Positions 16,577-25,024 of a stretch of DNA of 52,698 nt are shown here, piece after piece (position 1 is the stretch's first letter; each line of letters opens with the position of its first letter). The position numbers and the translations under genes are program-made. The notes under the pieces were generated by a model. That model had not been told where the DNA came from and did no database searches. It saw only the letters and a program-made list of their open reading frames with translations. Source of the DNA: an uncultured bacterium (GTDB taxonomy: Bacteria > Patescibacteriota > Patescibacteriia > Patescibacteriales > SZUA-104); contig CAJVWV010000005.1 in NCBI GenBank assembly GCA_913009695.1, forward strand, positions 1 through 52,698, given 5' to 3'.

Positions 16577-17284
16577 TTATTCGTTTTTACTAATTAATAT
16601 TTTGTTAAACAGCCCCTCCTGCGAAACCTTAATATCTCTTTGTTTAATAAGTTCAAGCATTGCCAGAAAAGTAACAATTACTTCGGTTTTTGATTTTGCG
16701 TCTTTTGCAATTCTGCTAAAACTTGTTTTTAGCTTATTTAATACTAATTCTTGTATTGCTTTTATTTTATCTTCAATATTAATTTTTCGTTCTAGTTTTT
16801 CTTCTTCTAGTTTTTCAGGCGGCTTTACGCGCCCAAGCAAATCTTTAAAAACCATTTTCAAGTCGCTTGCCTTTAACTTCTTTGGCGGAGAAAACATATT
16901 AATATTAGCCATTATTGCCTTCCTGTTAAACTCACGCGTAAACATAAACTTCTTTTTTCCAATCATTTTTTCTACACCTTTCATGGCTTCTAAAAATTCT
17001 TTGTACATTCTTAGCTGCCGTTCCAGCTCTTCAATTTCCTCCTCTTCCTCCGGGCAAAGGTATGGCAAAAGAGCTTTTGATTTTATAAGGAGCAACCGCG
17101 TCGCTACCACTAAAAAATCCGCCATTTCATCCGGACTAATACTTTCCGATTTATTAATATATTCAACATACTGATTCGCAATCTTAGCTAAGCTCACCTG
17201 CGTTATATCCATTTCCTCTTTTTCAATAATCTGTAGCAACAAGCCCAAGGGACCCTGGAAAGAATTTACTTTTACATTTAACAT
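16577..17284 (-). CDS. scpA: Segregation and condensation protein A (kleisin)
   Basis: Start set at MLNVKVNSFQGPLGLLLQII (17284) with the ScpA N-terminal FQGPL motif; the track's start is a TTG seven codons upstream. N-terminal SMC-binding region, central acidic region (CPEEEEEIEELERQLRMY) and a C-terminal winged helix (AKSKTEVIVTFLAMLELIKQ). Adjacent to scpB as usual. Confidence 0.95.
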   Translation of the reverse strand: MLNVKVNSFQGPLGLLLQIIEKEEMDITQVSLAKIANQYVEYINKSESISPDEMADFLVVATRLLLIKSKALLPYLCPEEEEEIEELERQLRMYKEFLEAMKGVEKMIGKKKFMFTREFNRKAIMANINMFSPPKKLKASDLKMVFKDLLGRVKPPEKLEEEKLERKINIEDKIKAIQELVLNKLKTSFSRIAKDAKSKTEVIVTFLAMLELIKQRDIKVSQEGLFNKILISKNE

Positions 17285-17305
17285 TATAAAATAATTAATT
17301 TTCAA

Positions 17306-17376
17306 TTTTCAATTTCTAAACAATTACTAATTAGAAATTGAAAATTGTTTGAAAATTGAAAATTGAAAATTGAATC
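17306..17376. repeat. Intergenic inverted repeat (CAATTTTCAATTTC words)
   Basis: TTTTCAATTTTCAATTTCTA against TAGAAATTGAAAATTG. The same words recur in the rpsL-rpsG gap at 48530-48620. Confidence 0.75.
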
Positions 17377-17377
17377 G

Positions 17378-18010
17378 TTATTTTTTCTTACTTACCTTCT
17401 TCTTCTTGCCCGCCGAAGCTTTAGCGGAGGAGGGTTTGACAGCCCTTTTCTTCGTAACCTTCTTCTTCGGCTTAGTCACCTTCTGCTTTTTTACTTTTTT
17501 CTTAGCGCCAAAATTTCCCATAATCGCTTTTTCCAATTTAATAAAATCCTTAACTGTCATTTCAACTGAATGATTATGACTGCCTGACGCGAAGACTCCC
17601 TTTTTTGCTTTAGCTAAATTTTTATCAACAATAACCGGCAATTTATGTAGTCCTCCAAAAGCGCTCATCGCCCCTGCTTTTACTTTTAATAAATTCTCCA
17701 TTATCTTTTCTCCAGGAATCTTTACGGTCTTAATCGGTTTTTTGGTTTGCACAGTAAGACACTTCCCCAGCTTTTTAAAATCTAAATTATGGTCAGCCGG
17801 TAAAAGCACTAAATAATAATCCTTATCCGCTTTAATAAATAAAGATTTTGCTATTTCATTTAGTTTTTTCTTCATAGTAGCCGCTGCGTCATAAGCCGTA
17901 TATACGGTTTTATGCTCTATAATCTCATGTTTTACTCCCGCTTTTTCTAAATATTTTACTAATTTTGCGGGAAGCTTTGTTTTCTTTTTTAAATTTTTTT
18001 TCTTTGGCAT
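17378..18010 (-). CDS. YbaK/ProX-type aminoacyl-tRNA deacylase with lysine-rich tail
   Basis: Residues ~15-155 form the YbaK/aaRS-associated domain: VKHEIIEHKTVYTAYDAAAT, AKSLFIKADKDYYLVLLPA, GAMSAFGGLHKLPVIVD and FASGSHNHSVEMTV. These domains hydrolyse misacylated tRNA (Cys-tRNA-Pro or Ala-tRNA-Pro). The last ~45 residues are almost all Lys/Arg (KKKVTKKRAVKP...) and include a palindromic-element peptide SSAKASAGK. The tail may bind RNA nonspecifically. Confidence 0.88.
   Translation of the reverse strand: MPKKKNLKKKTKLPAKLVKYLEKAGVKHEIIEHKTVYTAYDAAATMKKKLNEIAKSLFIKADKDYYLVLLPADHNLDFKKLGKCLTVQTKKPIKTVKIPGEKIMENLLKVKAGAMSAFGGLHKLPVIVDKNLAKAKKGVFASGSHNHSVEMTVKDFIKLEKAIMGNFGAKKKVKKQKVTKPKKKVTKKRAVKPSSAKASAGKKKKVSKKK
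17405..17434. repeat. In-frame palindromic element in the YbaK-like gene
   Basis: Coding strand CCCTCCTCCGCTAAAGCTTC then GGCGGGCAAG, encoding PSSAKASAGK. It is a short form of the map insert. Confidence 0.8.
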
Positions 18011-18023
18011 ATTATTTTCATTA

Positions 18024-19196
18024 TTATATTAAGTTAGATAAAAATTTATCAGCGCTTATTATTCTTATATTATTTTGCGTAAAATCAATATTTTTTTCTT
18101 TTACAACCTGATAAACAAACGGAATATTAATGCGCTCGGAAAAATACTTTAAATTTTTTGAAATTTTTTGATCTTTTAATTTTACTTCAATCGCCATCCA
18201 TGGTTTTTTATTTACTGAAATTATAAAATCAACTTCCCTGCCTTCACGATCGCGCAAAAAATTTAATTCAATTTTACGGCCTTCAACATCATGAAAAAAA
18301 TGAACTAATTTTAACAAATGCGAAGCAATCATATTTTCCAACCGCGCCGCTTCATCCTCTATTTCCGACCAATCCCATAAATATATTTTCGGCTCTTTGC
18401 GCAAAGATTTTATTTTCGTTGAGGCAAAAGGGTAAATGCGAAAATGATAATAAAATCTCTCCAAGACATCAACCCACAAGGAAACGGTTTTATGAGTCAC
18501 GGCCAAATCTTCTTTAAGAGAATTTAAGGAAAACATAGAGCCGACTTTTTCCGGAATCATTTCCGTTAAAAGTTCTAAAGACGACAAATCGCGGATACTT
18601 TCCATATCTCTGATATCCTCCTTTACCAGCCGCTCTTTGCGCTCATTATGAAAACGGCGCAAAGTTTTCATGTCTTGTTTTATAAACGGCTCTGGAAAAC
18701 CGCCGAATTTAAATAAACGGTCAAACGCGCTACTCGCTCCCTTGTGAATCAAAAAATCAGATTCTTTCAAAACTTCAATTTCCGGCTGAATTCCAATCGC
18801 TTCCGCCAATGAAAACGGATGCAAGCGAAAATAATGGTATCTTCCCAAAAGCGAATCTCCTCCGCGCCTGTAATAATCAAGCCTGGCGCTGCCTGTTACG
18901 ATAATATCATATTTATCTTTATTTTTATCAAACTCGCCTTTTATATAATTCCGCCACTGCTTATATTTATGAATCTCGTCAAAAATAATAAGATCCGCTC
19001 CGCTTTCAAATTTTTCTTCTATTATTTTTTTCCGGTCATCCCGAAAATCCCAATTCAAATAAACCGGTTTTTTGTATTTTTTCCCGACAAGCTTGGCTAA
19101 AGTGGTTTTCCCGACTTGTCTGGGTCCGCCGATAAAAACCATCTTGTTCTGAATATCTTCTTTAATAAATTTATCCAGATATCGTTTTTTCAACAT
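18024..19196 (-). CDS. AAA-type ATPase with C-terminal DUF4143 domain
   Basis: 390 residues. Walker A FIGGPRQVGKTTLAKL, Walker B ADLIIFDEIHKY, sensor IIVTGSARLD, then a DUF4143 part with a PD-(D/E)XK-like EVDFIIS...WMAIEVKLK motif. This is a large family of ATPases of uncertain role, sometimes expanded in genomes. A second, truncated member lies at 52096-52600. Ends about 14 bases upstream of the YbaK-like gene. Confidence 0.9.
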   Translation of the reverse strand: MLKKRYLDKFIKEDIQNKMVFIGGPRQVGKTTLAKLVGKKYKKPVYLNWDFRDDRKKIIEEKFESGADLIIFDEIHKYKQWRNYIKGEFDKNKDKYDIIVTGSARLDYYRRGGDSLLGRYHYFRLHPFSLAEAIGIQPEIEVLKESDFLIHKGASSAFDRLFKFGGFPEPFIKQDMKTLRRFHNERKERLVKEDIRDMESIRDLSSLELLTEMIPEKVGSMFSLNSLKEDLAVTHKTVSLWVDVLERFYYHFRIYPFASTKIKSLRKEPKIYLWDWSEIEDEAARLENMIASHLLKLVHFFHDVEGRKIELNFLRDREGREVDFIISVNKKPWMAIEVKLKDQKISKNLKYFSERINIPFVYQVVKEKNIDFTQNNIRIISADKFLSNLI

Positions 19197-19360
19197 AAAA
19201 AATAATTTCCCATTAATTCAACTTTATTATACCAAAGTATAATTTTGTGTCAACTTTTTTATACTTCGGTATAAAATTTCCGATTATCTTTTTTCTCGCC
19301 TAAATCAAATTTTATCCCCATATACCTATATTATAACATAATTCGCTTTCTAACCAAAGA

Positions 19361-19394
19361 AAAAACCGACTTTCGCTATGCGAAAGCCGGATAT
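19361..19394 (-). terminator. Intrinsic terminator of the acp-pyrF-pyrE unit
   Basis: CCGGCTTTCGC-ATA-GCGAAAGTCGGTTTTTT on the minus strand. Confidence 0.9.
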
Positions 19395-19418
19395 TGTTAA
19401 ATTTGCTTATGTTTACGT

Positions 19419-20165
19419 TTAGACAGCCTGAGATGTTGTTATTCTCTCCCAGTTTTCATCAGTTATCTTCGGCTTTATCGCTTCAGAACCTCTCTCACAC
19501 AACGGACACTCTTCTTTTGTCCAGTCATTAATGCGACGCTCAGCAATAGGCGAAACCTCGTAATGGACATCTCCAATTTTAATAAACTCTAGTCCACCAC
19601 GATTGACTATAACAATGTCAAAAGCAAGAACGACTACGCCAGGATACTGGCTTTTTATCTCTTTAACAGCCTCAGCATAGCCCGTACCCTTTGTGCAGAT
19701 ATCATCAATGACAAGGATTGATTTGTCGGCCTCGAGGGATGTCACTATTTTTATGTGACCTTCTTCATTCTTTATCATTTCGACTTTTTCTGCACCGGAT
19801 ATTTCAGCAACTTCATTGCCAAGATCCGTAGCCGCAGTCGGAACACCAACTATGTAGTCAGGCCTTAGATCAAGCTCTTTTATCCTCATTACGATCTGAC
19901 GAGCAAATAGTTTGCGTATGTTAAGATATTCTTTTAAACATCCTTTCGCATTTATAAACCCGTCACTGTGATTGAGTGATTTAAGCATGGCATGTAGCCC
20001 GAGCCTACCGTCATCAGCCGCACCATAGTCATAAAACCAGGCGTAACCAAGCGTAAGGAAAATATGAAGCGTTTCCTCTTTGGAAAGCAAATGCGCTACA
20101 GTATCGGGGTTAAGCGAAGCTAAATCGTTCTTGTTCATGTCCAGAATAGATGTTACAATTGTCAT
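19419..20165 (-). CDS. pyrE: Orotate phosphoribosyltransferase-like protein
   Basis: 248 residues. The PRPP-binding motif is SILVIDDICTKGTGYAEAV, preceded by PDYIVGVPTAATDLGNEVAE. A C-terminal CPLCERGSEAIKP motif is also seen in related long OPRT-like proteins. Expected to join orotate and PRPP to give orotidine 5'-phosphate. It directly follows pyrF, the next pathway step, with a strong Shine-Dalgarno (GAGGTGAAAGAG), so the assignment fits. Visibly less A+T-rich than the flanking genes. Confidence 0.85.
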   Translation of the reverse strand: MTIVTSILDMNKNDLASLNPDTVAHLLSKEETLHIFLTLGYAWFYDYGAADDGRLGLHAMLKSLNHSDGFINAKGCLKEYLNIRKLFARQIVMRIKELDLRPDYIVGVPTAATDLGNEVAEISGAEKVEMIKNEEGHIKIVTSLEADKSILVIDDICTKGTGYAEAVKEIKSQYPGVVVLAFDIVIVNRGGLEFIKIGDVHYEVSPIAERRINDWTKEECPLCERGSEAIKPKITDENWERITTSQAV

Positions 20166-20196
20166 TCTCTTTCACCTCCTCAGTTTTTCTTTAAGA

Positions 20197-20946
20197 TTAA
20201 GCGGCCCTTTTTTTCAGGCCATCTTCTATCTCGGCGTAAGCCCTTTCAACTGCTTCAACTCCGCCCTTTATAAGCGAACTGCCCATAACAAGAATGTCAG
20301 ATCCAGCAGCTATAGCGTTTGACGGTATGCCAAGGCGCTTCTGATCACGCGCGTCTGTCTTAAGCTCTTCCAAAAAACGTATTGCTGGAGTAATGACCTT
20401 AAAATCATCGCCGCAAGTTTTTTTGATCATTCCAGCTTCATGCATAGAGGACACAATGCCGTCGCAACCTGCCTTTTTGGCATTAATTGCAAGCCTTTTA
20501 ACCACATCCGTCACTGTGCCAGGTATTCCGAGCTCATTGTTCATCTTGTCCTGATCAATACTGGTCAATATAGATATGGCTATACTTAAAGGTCTATTGT
20601 CAGGCCCGAAAACTTCCCTTGCTCTTTTATTGCCAGCTTTCATCATTTCAATAGTACTCAGGGCGTGCATATTAAACATGCTTATACCCAGTCCCCTTGA
20701 CGCTAAAACATACCCTGCTACGGTATTAGGAATATCGCTCCATTTAAGATCAAGCCAGATTTTCGCACCCCGCTCTCTTATCATAGAGAAAAGATCTATA
20801 CCAGATTCAGCCAGCAACACATAAGCTTCCAGGAAAATAAAATTCATTTTTACCCAGCCAACCCTGCCACCGATTTTTTCTATTATGTCCGGTGCTTTTT
20901 CAATAGGTACATCCAAGGCAAATGCTAATCTATCCTTAAGTTTCAT
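20197..20946 (-). CDS. pyrF: Orotidine 5'-phosphate decarboxylase
   Basis: Start at MKLKDRLAFALDVP (20946), preceded by GGAGGTGG; the track ORF's 23 extra residues run into the acp gene. The catalytic set is present: ALDVP, VKMNFIF, and LDLKWSDIPNTV (DxKxxD), with the phosphate region TPAIRF...DQKRLGIP. The usual GRPI/GRGI phosphate-binding arginine near the C-terminus is replaced (LVMGSSLIKGG). It makes UMP from OMP. Weaker phosphate binding, or a divergent substrate, is possible. Confidence 0.9.
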   Translation of the reverse strand: MKLKDRLAFALDVPIEKAPDIIEKIGGRVGWVKMNFIFLEAYVLLAESGIDLFSMIRERGAKIWLDLKWSDIPNTVAGYVLASRGLGISMFNMHALSTIEMMKAGNKRAREVFGPDNRPLSIAISILTSIDQDKMNNELGIPGTVTDVVKRLAINAKKAGCDGIVSSMHEAGMIKKTCGDDFKVITPAIRFLEELKTDARDQKRLGIPSNAIAAGSDILVMGSSLIKGGVEAVERAYAEIEDGLKKRAA

Positions 20947-20983
20947 TTCTTCCACCTCCTCTTTCTTTCTCCTGCTATGCAGG

Positions 20984-21220
20984 TCATTTACTGATTTTGT
21001 TATTAATGTAATCAACCACTTCCTGAATTTTCAGTAACTTTTCCGCGTCTTTATCCGCTATCTCAATATTAAACCATTCCTCAAAAGCCATTATAAGCTC
21101 AACAGTATCCAAAGAATCAACGCCCAAATCTTCTACAAAATTTGCTTCCGGTGTCACCTTTTCAGGGTCAACTCTTAGATGCTCAACTATTATTTTCTTT
21201 ACTTTTTCGGCAGTTGCCAT
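20984..21220 (-). CDS. acpP: Acyl carrier protein
   Basis: 78 residues, standard length. [20 protein letters not shown] contains the serine that carries 4'-phosphopantetheine. First gene of a unit with pyrF and pyrE. No fatty-acid synthesis genes are nearby, and many Patescibacteria lack that pathway, so this ACP may serve another acyl or Fe-S assembly role. That is inference. Confidence 0.95.
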   Translation of the reverse strand: MATAEKVKKIIVEHLRVDPEKVTPEANFVEDLGVDSLDTVELIMAFEEWFNIEIADKDAEKLLKIQEVVDYINNKISK

Positions 21221-21247
21221 TCATACCCTCTCTTTCTTTAAATGATT

Positions 21248-21277
21248 ATTATATTTATGCTTATTTTTAAGGTTCAA
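21248..21277 (-). promoter_or_regulatory. Sigma-70-type promoter for acpP-pyrF-pyrE
   Basis: Minus strand TTGAAC, 18-base spacer, TATAAT, ending about 28 bases before the acpP start. Confidence 0.65.
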
Positions 21278-21283
21278 GGTACA

Positions 21284-21322
21284 AAAAAGCCCAAAGTTTC
21301 CTCCTTGGACTTTTTATTATAT
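21284..21322 (-). terminator. Intrinsic terminator after the DUF5671 protein gene
   Basis: AGTCCAAGG-AGGAAA-CTTTGGGCTTTTTT on the minus strand. It insulates the acpP unit. Confidence 0.8.
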
Positions 21323-21355
21323 TACAATTTTATTTTAGATTAGTCAATAATAACG

Positions 21356-22309
21356 CTATTCAATACGTAATGGCTCGGGTGCTGTTATTACATTAACCTT
21401 ATCAGCTCTTACTTCCTGCTCTAAACATTGATAACCTTTATCATATTCCCATGTTTTATTATAATATCTATGCAAGCCCTGTGCTTCTGCGTCACTACTT
21501 GACATTAAAAAAGTAGCGCATAATTCATATGTTTTATCATCAACAATCTTATAATCAAATTTTTTCTTAGTTGCGCTATCTTCTAAATCTTCTGTTCTTA
21601 AATAAGTAAGTCCGCTTATTAATATATCTAAATTATCCGGCAGTTTTTCTTTTTGATTATAATGACTGTTTATGGCATTATCAATTTTAGAAAATTTTTC
21701 TATAATATTATTGTCGTGCTTTATATTCCTTGTTTGTGTAGGAGATTCAACAAATACAAAAGCGGAAATTAAAATTGCTATAACAAGAACAAGAGAGCCG
21801 TAAAAATATATTCTAATAATATTATCTTTAACGCCAACTACATTCTCTCTTTTTATATCATAAAAATAATAAGTAAAAATTATGGCTGAAATTATAATAG
21901 CGGTTAAGGCCTTAAGAATAAACTTAGTAGTTAGTTCGCCGTCTAGAAAGCTATAAATAGTAGCAATAAGCCAACCGGTCATAACTAAAGAAGAAATAAA
22001 TAAAATTAAATAAGTAAGCCATTTTCTAACACCCGAGTCTTTACCAAGAAAACCTTTAAACAGATTCTTATTAATTTGCGCGACCATAACGTAATAAATC
22101 GGCGCGGAAATAATAATAGCGGAAATCGCGAACTTTAAAGCGCCGGATTCATAACGTCCGCGAAAAGTCTCTAATACGTCAATAATATTCTTGTTAATAA
22201 TCTGAAAAACAATAATACCTGAAGAAAGCGCCATAAATATTAACGCCGCTAAAGATAACATGTAGAAAAACGCGAACTTGGCCGCATTGTTTTTTTGTTC
22301 TTGTTCCAT
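21356..22309 (-). CDS. DUF5671-like membrane protein
   Basis: Start taken at MEQEQKNNAAKFAFFYMLS (22309), six codons inside the track ORF. Six hydrophobic segments (e.g. LSLAALIFMALSSGIIVFQI; FAISAIIISAPIYYVMVAQI), then a soluble C-terminal domain of ~110 residues (IDNAINSHYNQKEKLPDNLD; YELCATFLMSS) that resembles pilin-like/pre-pilin C-terminal regions. The membrane part fits DUF5671, common in Patescibacteria. Role unknown. Confidence 0.75.
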   Translation of the reverse strand: MEQEQKNNAAKFAFFYMLSLAALIFMALSSGIIVFQIINKNIIDVLETFRGRYESGALKFAISAIIISAPIYYVMVAQINKNLFKGFLGKDSGVRKWLTYLILFISSLVMTGWLIATIYSFLDGELTTKFILKALTAIIISAIIFTYYFYDIKRENVVGVKDNIIRIYFYGSLVLVIAILISAFVFVESPTQTRNIKHDNNIIEKFSKIDNAINSHYNQKEKLPDNLDILISGLTYLRTEDLEDSATKKKFDYKIVDDKTYELCATFLMSSSDAEAQGLHRYYNKTWEYDKGYQCLEQEVRADKVNVITAPEPLRIE

Positions 22310-22326
22310 ATTTTTGTATAACTTCA

Positions 22327-22418
22327 ACCGAGCTTTAGCTCAGGGTTCGGGAAGTTTTAACTTCCAGTGTTTCCGCGTATGGCGGCTAAAGCCGCCCGAA
22401 CCCGAGCTAAAGCTCGGT
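22327..22418. repeat. Nested palindrome, CCGAGCTTTAGCTCGG type
   Basis: ACCGAGCTTTAGCTCAGGGT at the left is answered by CCGAACCCGAGCTAAAGCTC then GGT at the right. Each outer end is itself a palindrome (CGAGCTTTAGCTC), and a third hairpin GGCGGCTAAAGCCGCC sits inside. The ~90-bp unit can fold as a branched cruciform between aspS and the DUF5671 gene. Confidence 0.85.
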
Positions 22419-22436
22419 AGAATCTTAATAAAAATT

Positions 22437-24239
22437 TTATTTTTTAACCTTCAACCCTAAATCCTTAAGCTGTTGCTCGCTAACTTCATTAGGCGAATCC
22501 ATCATAACATCCCGCGCCTGCCCGTCTTTCGGGAACGCATAAACATCGCGAATTGAGTCCAAATCAAATAAAATCATAAGAAGCCTGTCTAATCCGGGAG
22601 CGAATCCGCCGTGCGGCGGAGCGCCGTATTCAAAGGCTCTTATCATGGCCCCGAATTTTTTATCTACGTCTTCTTTTTTATAACCGGCAATTTCAAAGGC
22701 CTTGTACATAATCTTTGGATCATGATTTCTTATCGCGCCTGATGAAACTTCATATCCGTTACAAGCTAAATCATACTGATACGCTAAAATATCTAAAGGC
22801 TTTTTAGTCTTTAAAGTTTTCATTCCGCCTTGTGGCATAGAAAAAGGATTATGTGAAAAATCTATTTTTCCATCTTCAATTTCCGAATAATCATACATCG
22901 GATAATCATAAATCCAACACCAAGCAGCTAATTTTTTATTCTTAAGTCCTAAACGAGCTCCGCATTCGTTTCTAACCGCCCCCAAGGCTTCACAAACCTC
23001 GCGCCATGCGTCAGCTCCAAAAAATATTGTATCGCCAGCTTTAGCTCCCGTTTCTTTAACGATTTTTTTAGACAAATCATCACCTAAAAATTTAACAATT
23101 GGCGACTTTAATTCATAGCCACCCTCTCCTGTACTGGGAGAGGAGCTGGGGGTGAGGGTTATATAAGCGAGTCCTTTTGCGCCCCTACTTTTAGCTATTT
23201 CAGTCAACTCGTCAATATCTTTACGGCTAAATTTTGAACCATTATCAACTTTCATGGCATGCACGACTCCTCCGTCTTTAACAACGTTCGCAAAAACTCC
23301 GAACCCGCATCCTTTAACCATCTCCGTGATGTCCATTATTTCTAAACCAAAACGCAAATCAGGTTTATCAGAACCGTACTTATTCATGGCTTCCGCATAA
23401 GTTAAACGAGGAAACGGTTTTTTTATTATTTTTTTATTAGAGAACTTTTCTGTTAAATCTATCATTAAAGGTTCAACCATGCTCCAAATATCTTCTTGCT
23501 CAACAAAGCTCATTTCCATATCAATCTGGTAAAAATCTCCTGGATGACGATCCGCGCGCGGATCTTCATCTCGAAAGCATGGCGCAATCTGAAAATAACG
23601 GTCAAAACCGCCTACCATAAGTAACTGCTTAAACTGTTGAGGCGCCTGTGGTAAAGCATAAAATTTTCCGGGATGCATACGCGAAGGAATTAAATAATCA
23701 CGAGCTCCTTCCGGAGAAGAGTTTGCCAGAATCGGAGTCTGTATTTCTATAAAATTATTTTTATGAAAATAGCCCCTAATATACTGAATAACCTCATCTT
23801 TCTTTTTTATAATTTCTTGCATCTTATCCCTTCGTAAATCAACAAATCTATATTTTAATCTTAAACTTTCGTTAGCTTCTTTAGATTTTTCTTCTCCAAT
23901 TTCAAAGGGCGGAGTCTTGGACTCATTTAAAATCTCAATCTCCGAAATTTCCATTTCAATTTCCCCGGTCGCCATTTTTTTATTAATCATTTCCTTCGGC
24001 CGAGCTACTACCTTGCCCTCTACCCTAACAACCCATTCACTGCGTAATTTATCAGCCGTTTTCCACGCCGTTTTATTAGCATCGGGATCAAAAGTAATCT
24101 GCGTCAATCCATAACGATCCCGCAAATCAATAAAAATAATACCGCCGTGGTCTCGTCGGCGGTGTACCCAGCCTGCTAATTCCACGGTTTTCCCCGCCTC
24201 CTTTTTGCTTAATTCCCCACAAGTATGTGTTCTTAACAT
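22437..24239 (-). CDS. aspS: Aspartyl-tRNA synthetase (bacterial type)
   Basis: About 600 residues from MLRTHTCGELSKKEAGK. It has the anticodon-binding OB domain (GWVHRRRDHGGIIFIDLRDR), class II motif 2 (FRDEDPRADRHPGDFYQIDM), the GAD insertion domain, and motif 3 (APPHGGFAPGLDRL). It charges tRNA-Asp. Within the GAD region the sequence TLTPSSSPSTGEGGYE is an in-frame repeat insert (23121-23160). Start chosen eight codons inside the track ORF, whose extra residues are repeat-derived. Confidence 0.96.
   Translation of the reverse strand: MLRTHTCGELSKKEAGKTVELAGWVHRRRDHGGIIFIDLRDRYGLTQITFDPDANKTAWKTADKLRSEWVVRVEGKVVARPKEMINKKMATGEIEMEISEIEILNESKTPPFEIGEEKSKEANESLRLKYRFVDLRRDKMQEIIKKKDEVIQYIRGYFHKNNFIEIQTPILANSSPEGARDYLIPSRMHPGKFYALPQAPQQFKQLLMVGGFDRYFQIAPCFRDEDPRADRHPGDFYQIDMEMSFVEQEDIWSMVEPLMIDLTEKFSNKKIIKKPFPRLTYAEAMNKYGSDKPDLRFGLEIMDITEMVKGCGFGVFANVVKDGGVVHAMKVDNGSKFSRKDIDELTEIAKSRGAKGLAYITLTPSSSPSTGEGGYELKSPIVKFLGDDLSKKIVKETGAKAGDTIFFGADAWREVCEALGAVRNECGARLGLKNKKLAAWCWIYDYPMYDYSEIEDGKIDFSHNPFSMPQGGMKTLKTKKPLDILAYQYDLACNGYEVSSGAIRNHDPKIMYKAFEIAGYKKEDVDKKFGAMIRAFEYGAPPHGGFAPGLDRLLMILFDLDSIRDVYAFPKDGQARDVMMDSPNEVSEQQLKDLGLKVKK
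23121..23160. repeat. In-frame palindrome inside aspS
   Basis: CTCTCC-TGTACT-GGGAGAG hairpin followed by GAGCTGGGGGTGAGGGTT, encoding TLTPSSSPSTGEGG. It interrupts the GAD domain between GLAYI and LKSPIVKFL without shifting frame. Confidence 0.82.
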
Positions 24240-24243
24240 AATT

Positions 24244-24352
24244 TTAAAAAATGACAAAATCAAAATGACAAATCAATGACTAAAATACAAAAATAATTTA
24301 TGCATTTGAGTTTTGGATTTGATTTGGCATTTGAGTTTTGTCATTTAATATT
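24244..24352. repeat. Intergenic inverted repeat (AAATGACAAA words)
   Basis: AAATGACAAAATCAAAATGA and TTGGCATTTGAGTTTTGTCA arms upstream of aspS. Same word family as 14685-14800. Confidence 0.75.
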
Positions 24353-24441
24353 ATCTCATCCTTATTTTTATAATTTTAATTCTGCCATTTTCTTATGTTT
24401 ATTTTGTCTATATACTACCTCATTTCCTCAATTTTAGCAAG

Positions 24442-24476
24442 AAAAAAACTGGTTGACTCAAAGAGCCAGCCAGCCG
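24442..24476 (-). terminator. Intrinsic terminator of the two-gene unknown unit
   Basis: CTGGCTGGCTC-TTTGA-GTCAACCAGTTTTTTTC on the minus strand, with some G-T pairs. Confidence 0.75.
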
Positions 24477-24482
24477 TAATTA

Positions 24483-24788
24483 TTAACATGGGTAATCGCT
24501 TCCTTCCCAGACAATGTTGATAGTAATAGGATAATCTATAGAAACACAATTCGTCTCCATCTTTTTTAGGGCGGCCGTAGCGATACTATTGACGTTATTA
24601 CTAATAACAACATCTTTTATGCCAACCGCACCGTCCATTATCTCCTTCTTGAGCCTGGGTCCAATTTCTCTAATCAGGACTTCAATGTTTGTATAGTCCT
24701 CTGTGCTATAAACGTAAGAATATATTTTTTCTTTCTTGGTGCCGTCTTTTAAATGCTCAACTTCAATAACCAAAACTTTGTTTATCAT
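24483..24788 (-). CDS. Small protein of unknown function
   Basis: 101 residues, strong Shine-Dalgarno GGGAGG before ATG. Predicted alpha/beta (NKVLVIEVEHLKDGTKKEKI; VLIREIGPRLKKEIMDGAVG; IATAALKKMETNCVSIDYPI). No recognised family or catalytic motif. Second gene of a two-gene unit with 24806-25015, ended by a terminator. Base composition looks less A+T-rich than recO and aspS, like the acp-pyr unit. Confidence 0.65.
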   Translation of the reverse strand: MINKVLVIEVEHLKDGTKKEKIYSYVYSTEDYTNIEVLIREIGPRLKKEIMDGAVGIKDVVISNNVNSIATAALKKMETNCVSIDYPITINIVWEGSDYPC

Positions 24789-24805
24789 TATGTTCCTCCC
24801 TCTAA

Positions 24806-25015
24806 TTATTGCTGCTTAACAGCTGCCGTTTTTAGTATTTTTTTGAAGTCAACCTCTTCTCCGCCGACCTTGGTCAGTTTAACATCAGAAAATCTTTCTG
24901 CTTTATCAAAGGCAATTTTACATGCCTCCACGAGCGTTGCGTCAAATGGCAGCCATGGCCTTGAAAGGTAAAAAAGACGAAACTTCTTTTTTTCTTCTGA
25001 ATCTGGCTTACTCAT
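24806..25015 (-). CDS. Small protein of unknown function
   Basis: 69 residues, Shine-Dalgarno GAGGAC before ATG. KKKFRLFYLSRPWLPFDATL, then VEACKIAFDKAERFSDVKLT, then a basic end. Short, soluble, no family recognised. It starts 9 bases after the recO stop and may be read with recO, or from its own promoter. Confidence 0.6.
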   Translation of the reverse strand: MSKPDSEEKKKFRLFYLSRPWLPFDATLVEACKIAFDKAERFSDVKLTKVGGEEVDFKKILKTAAVKQQ

Positions 25016-25024
25016 ATGTCCTCC

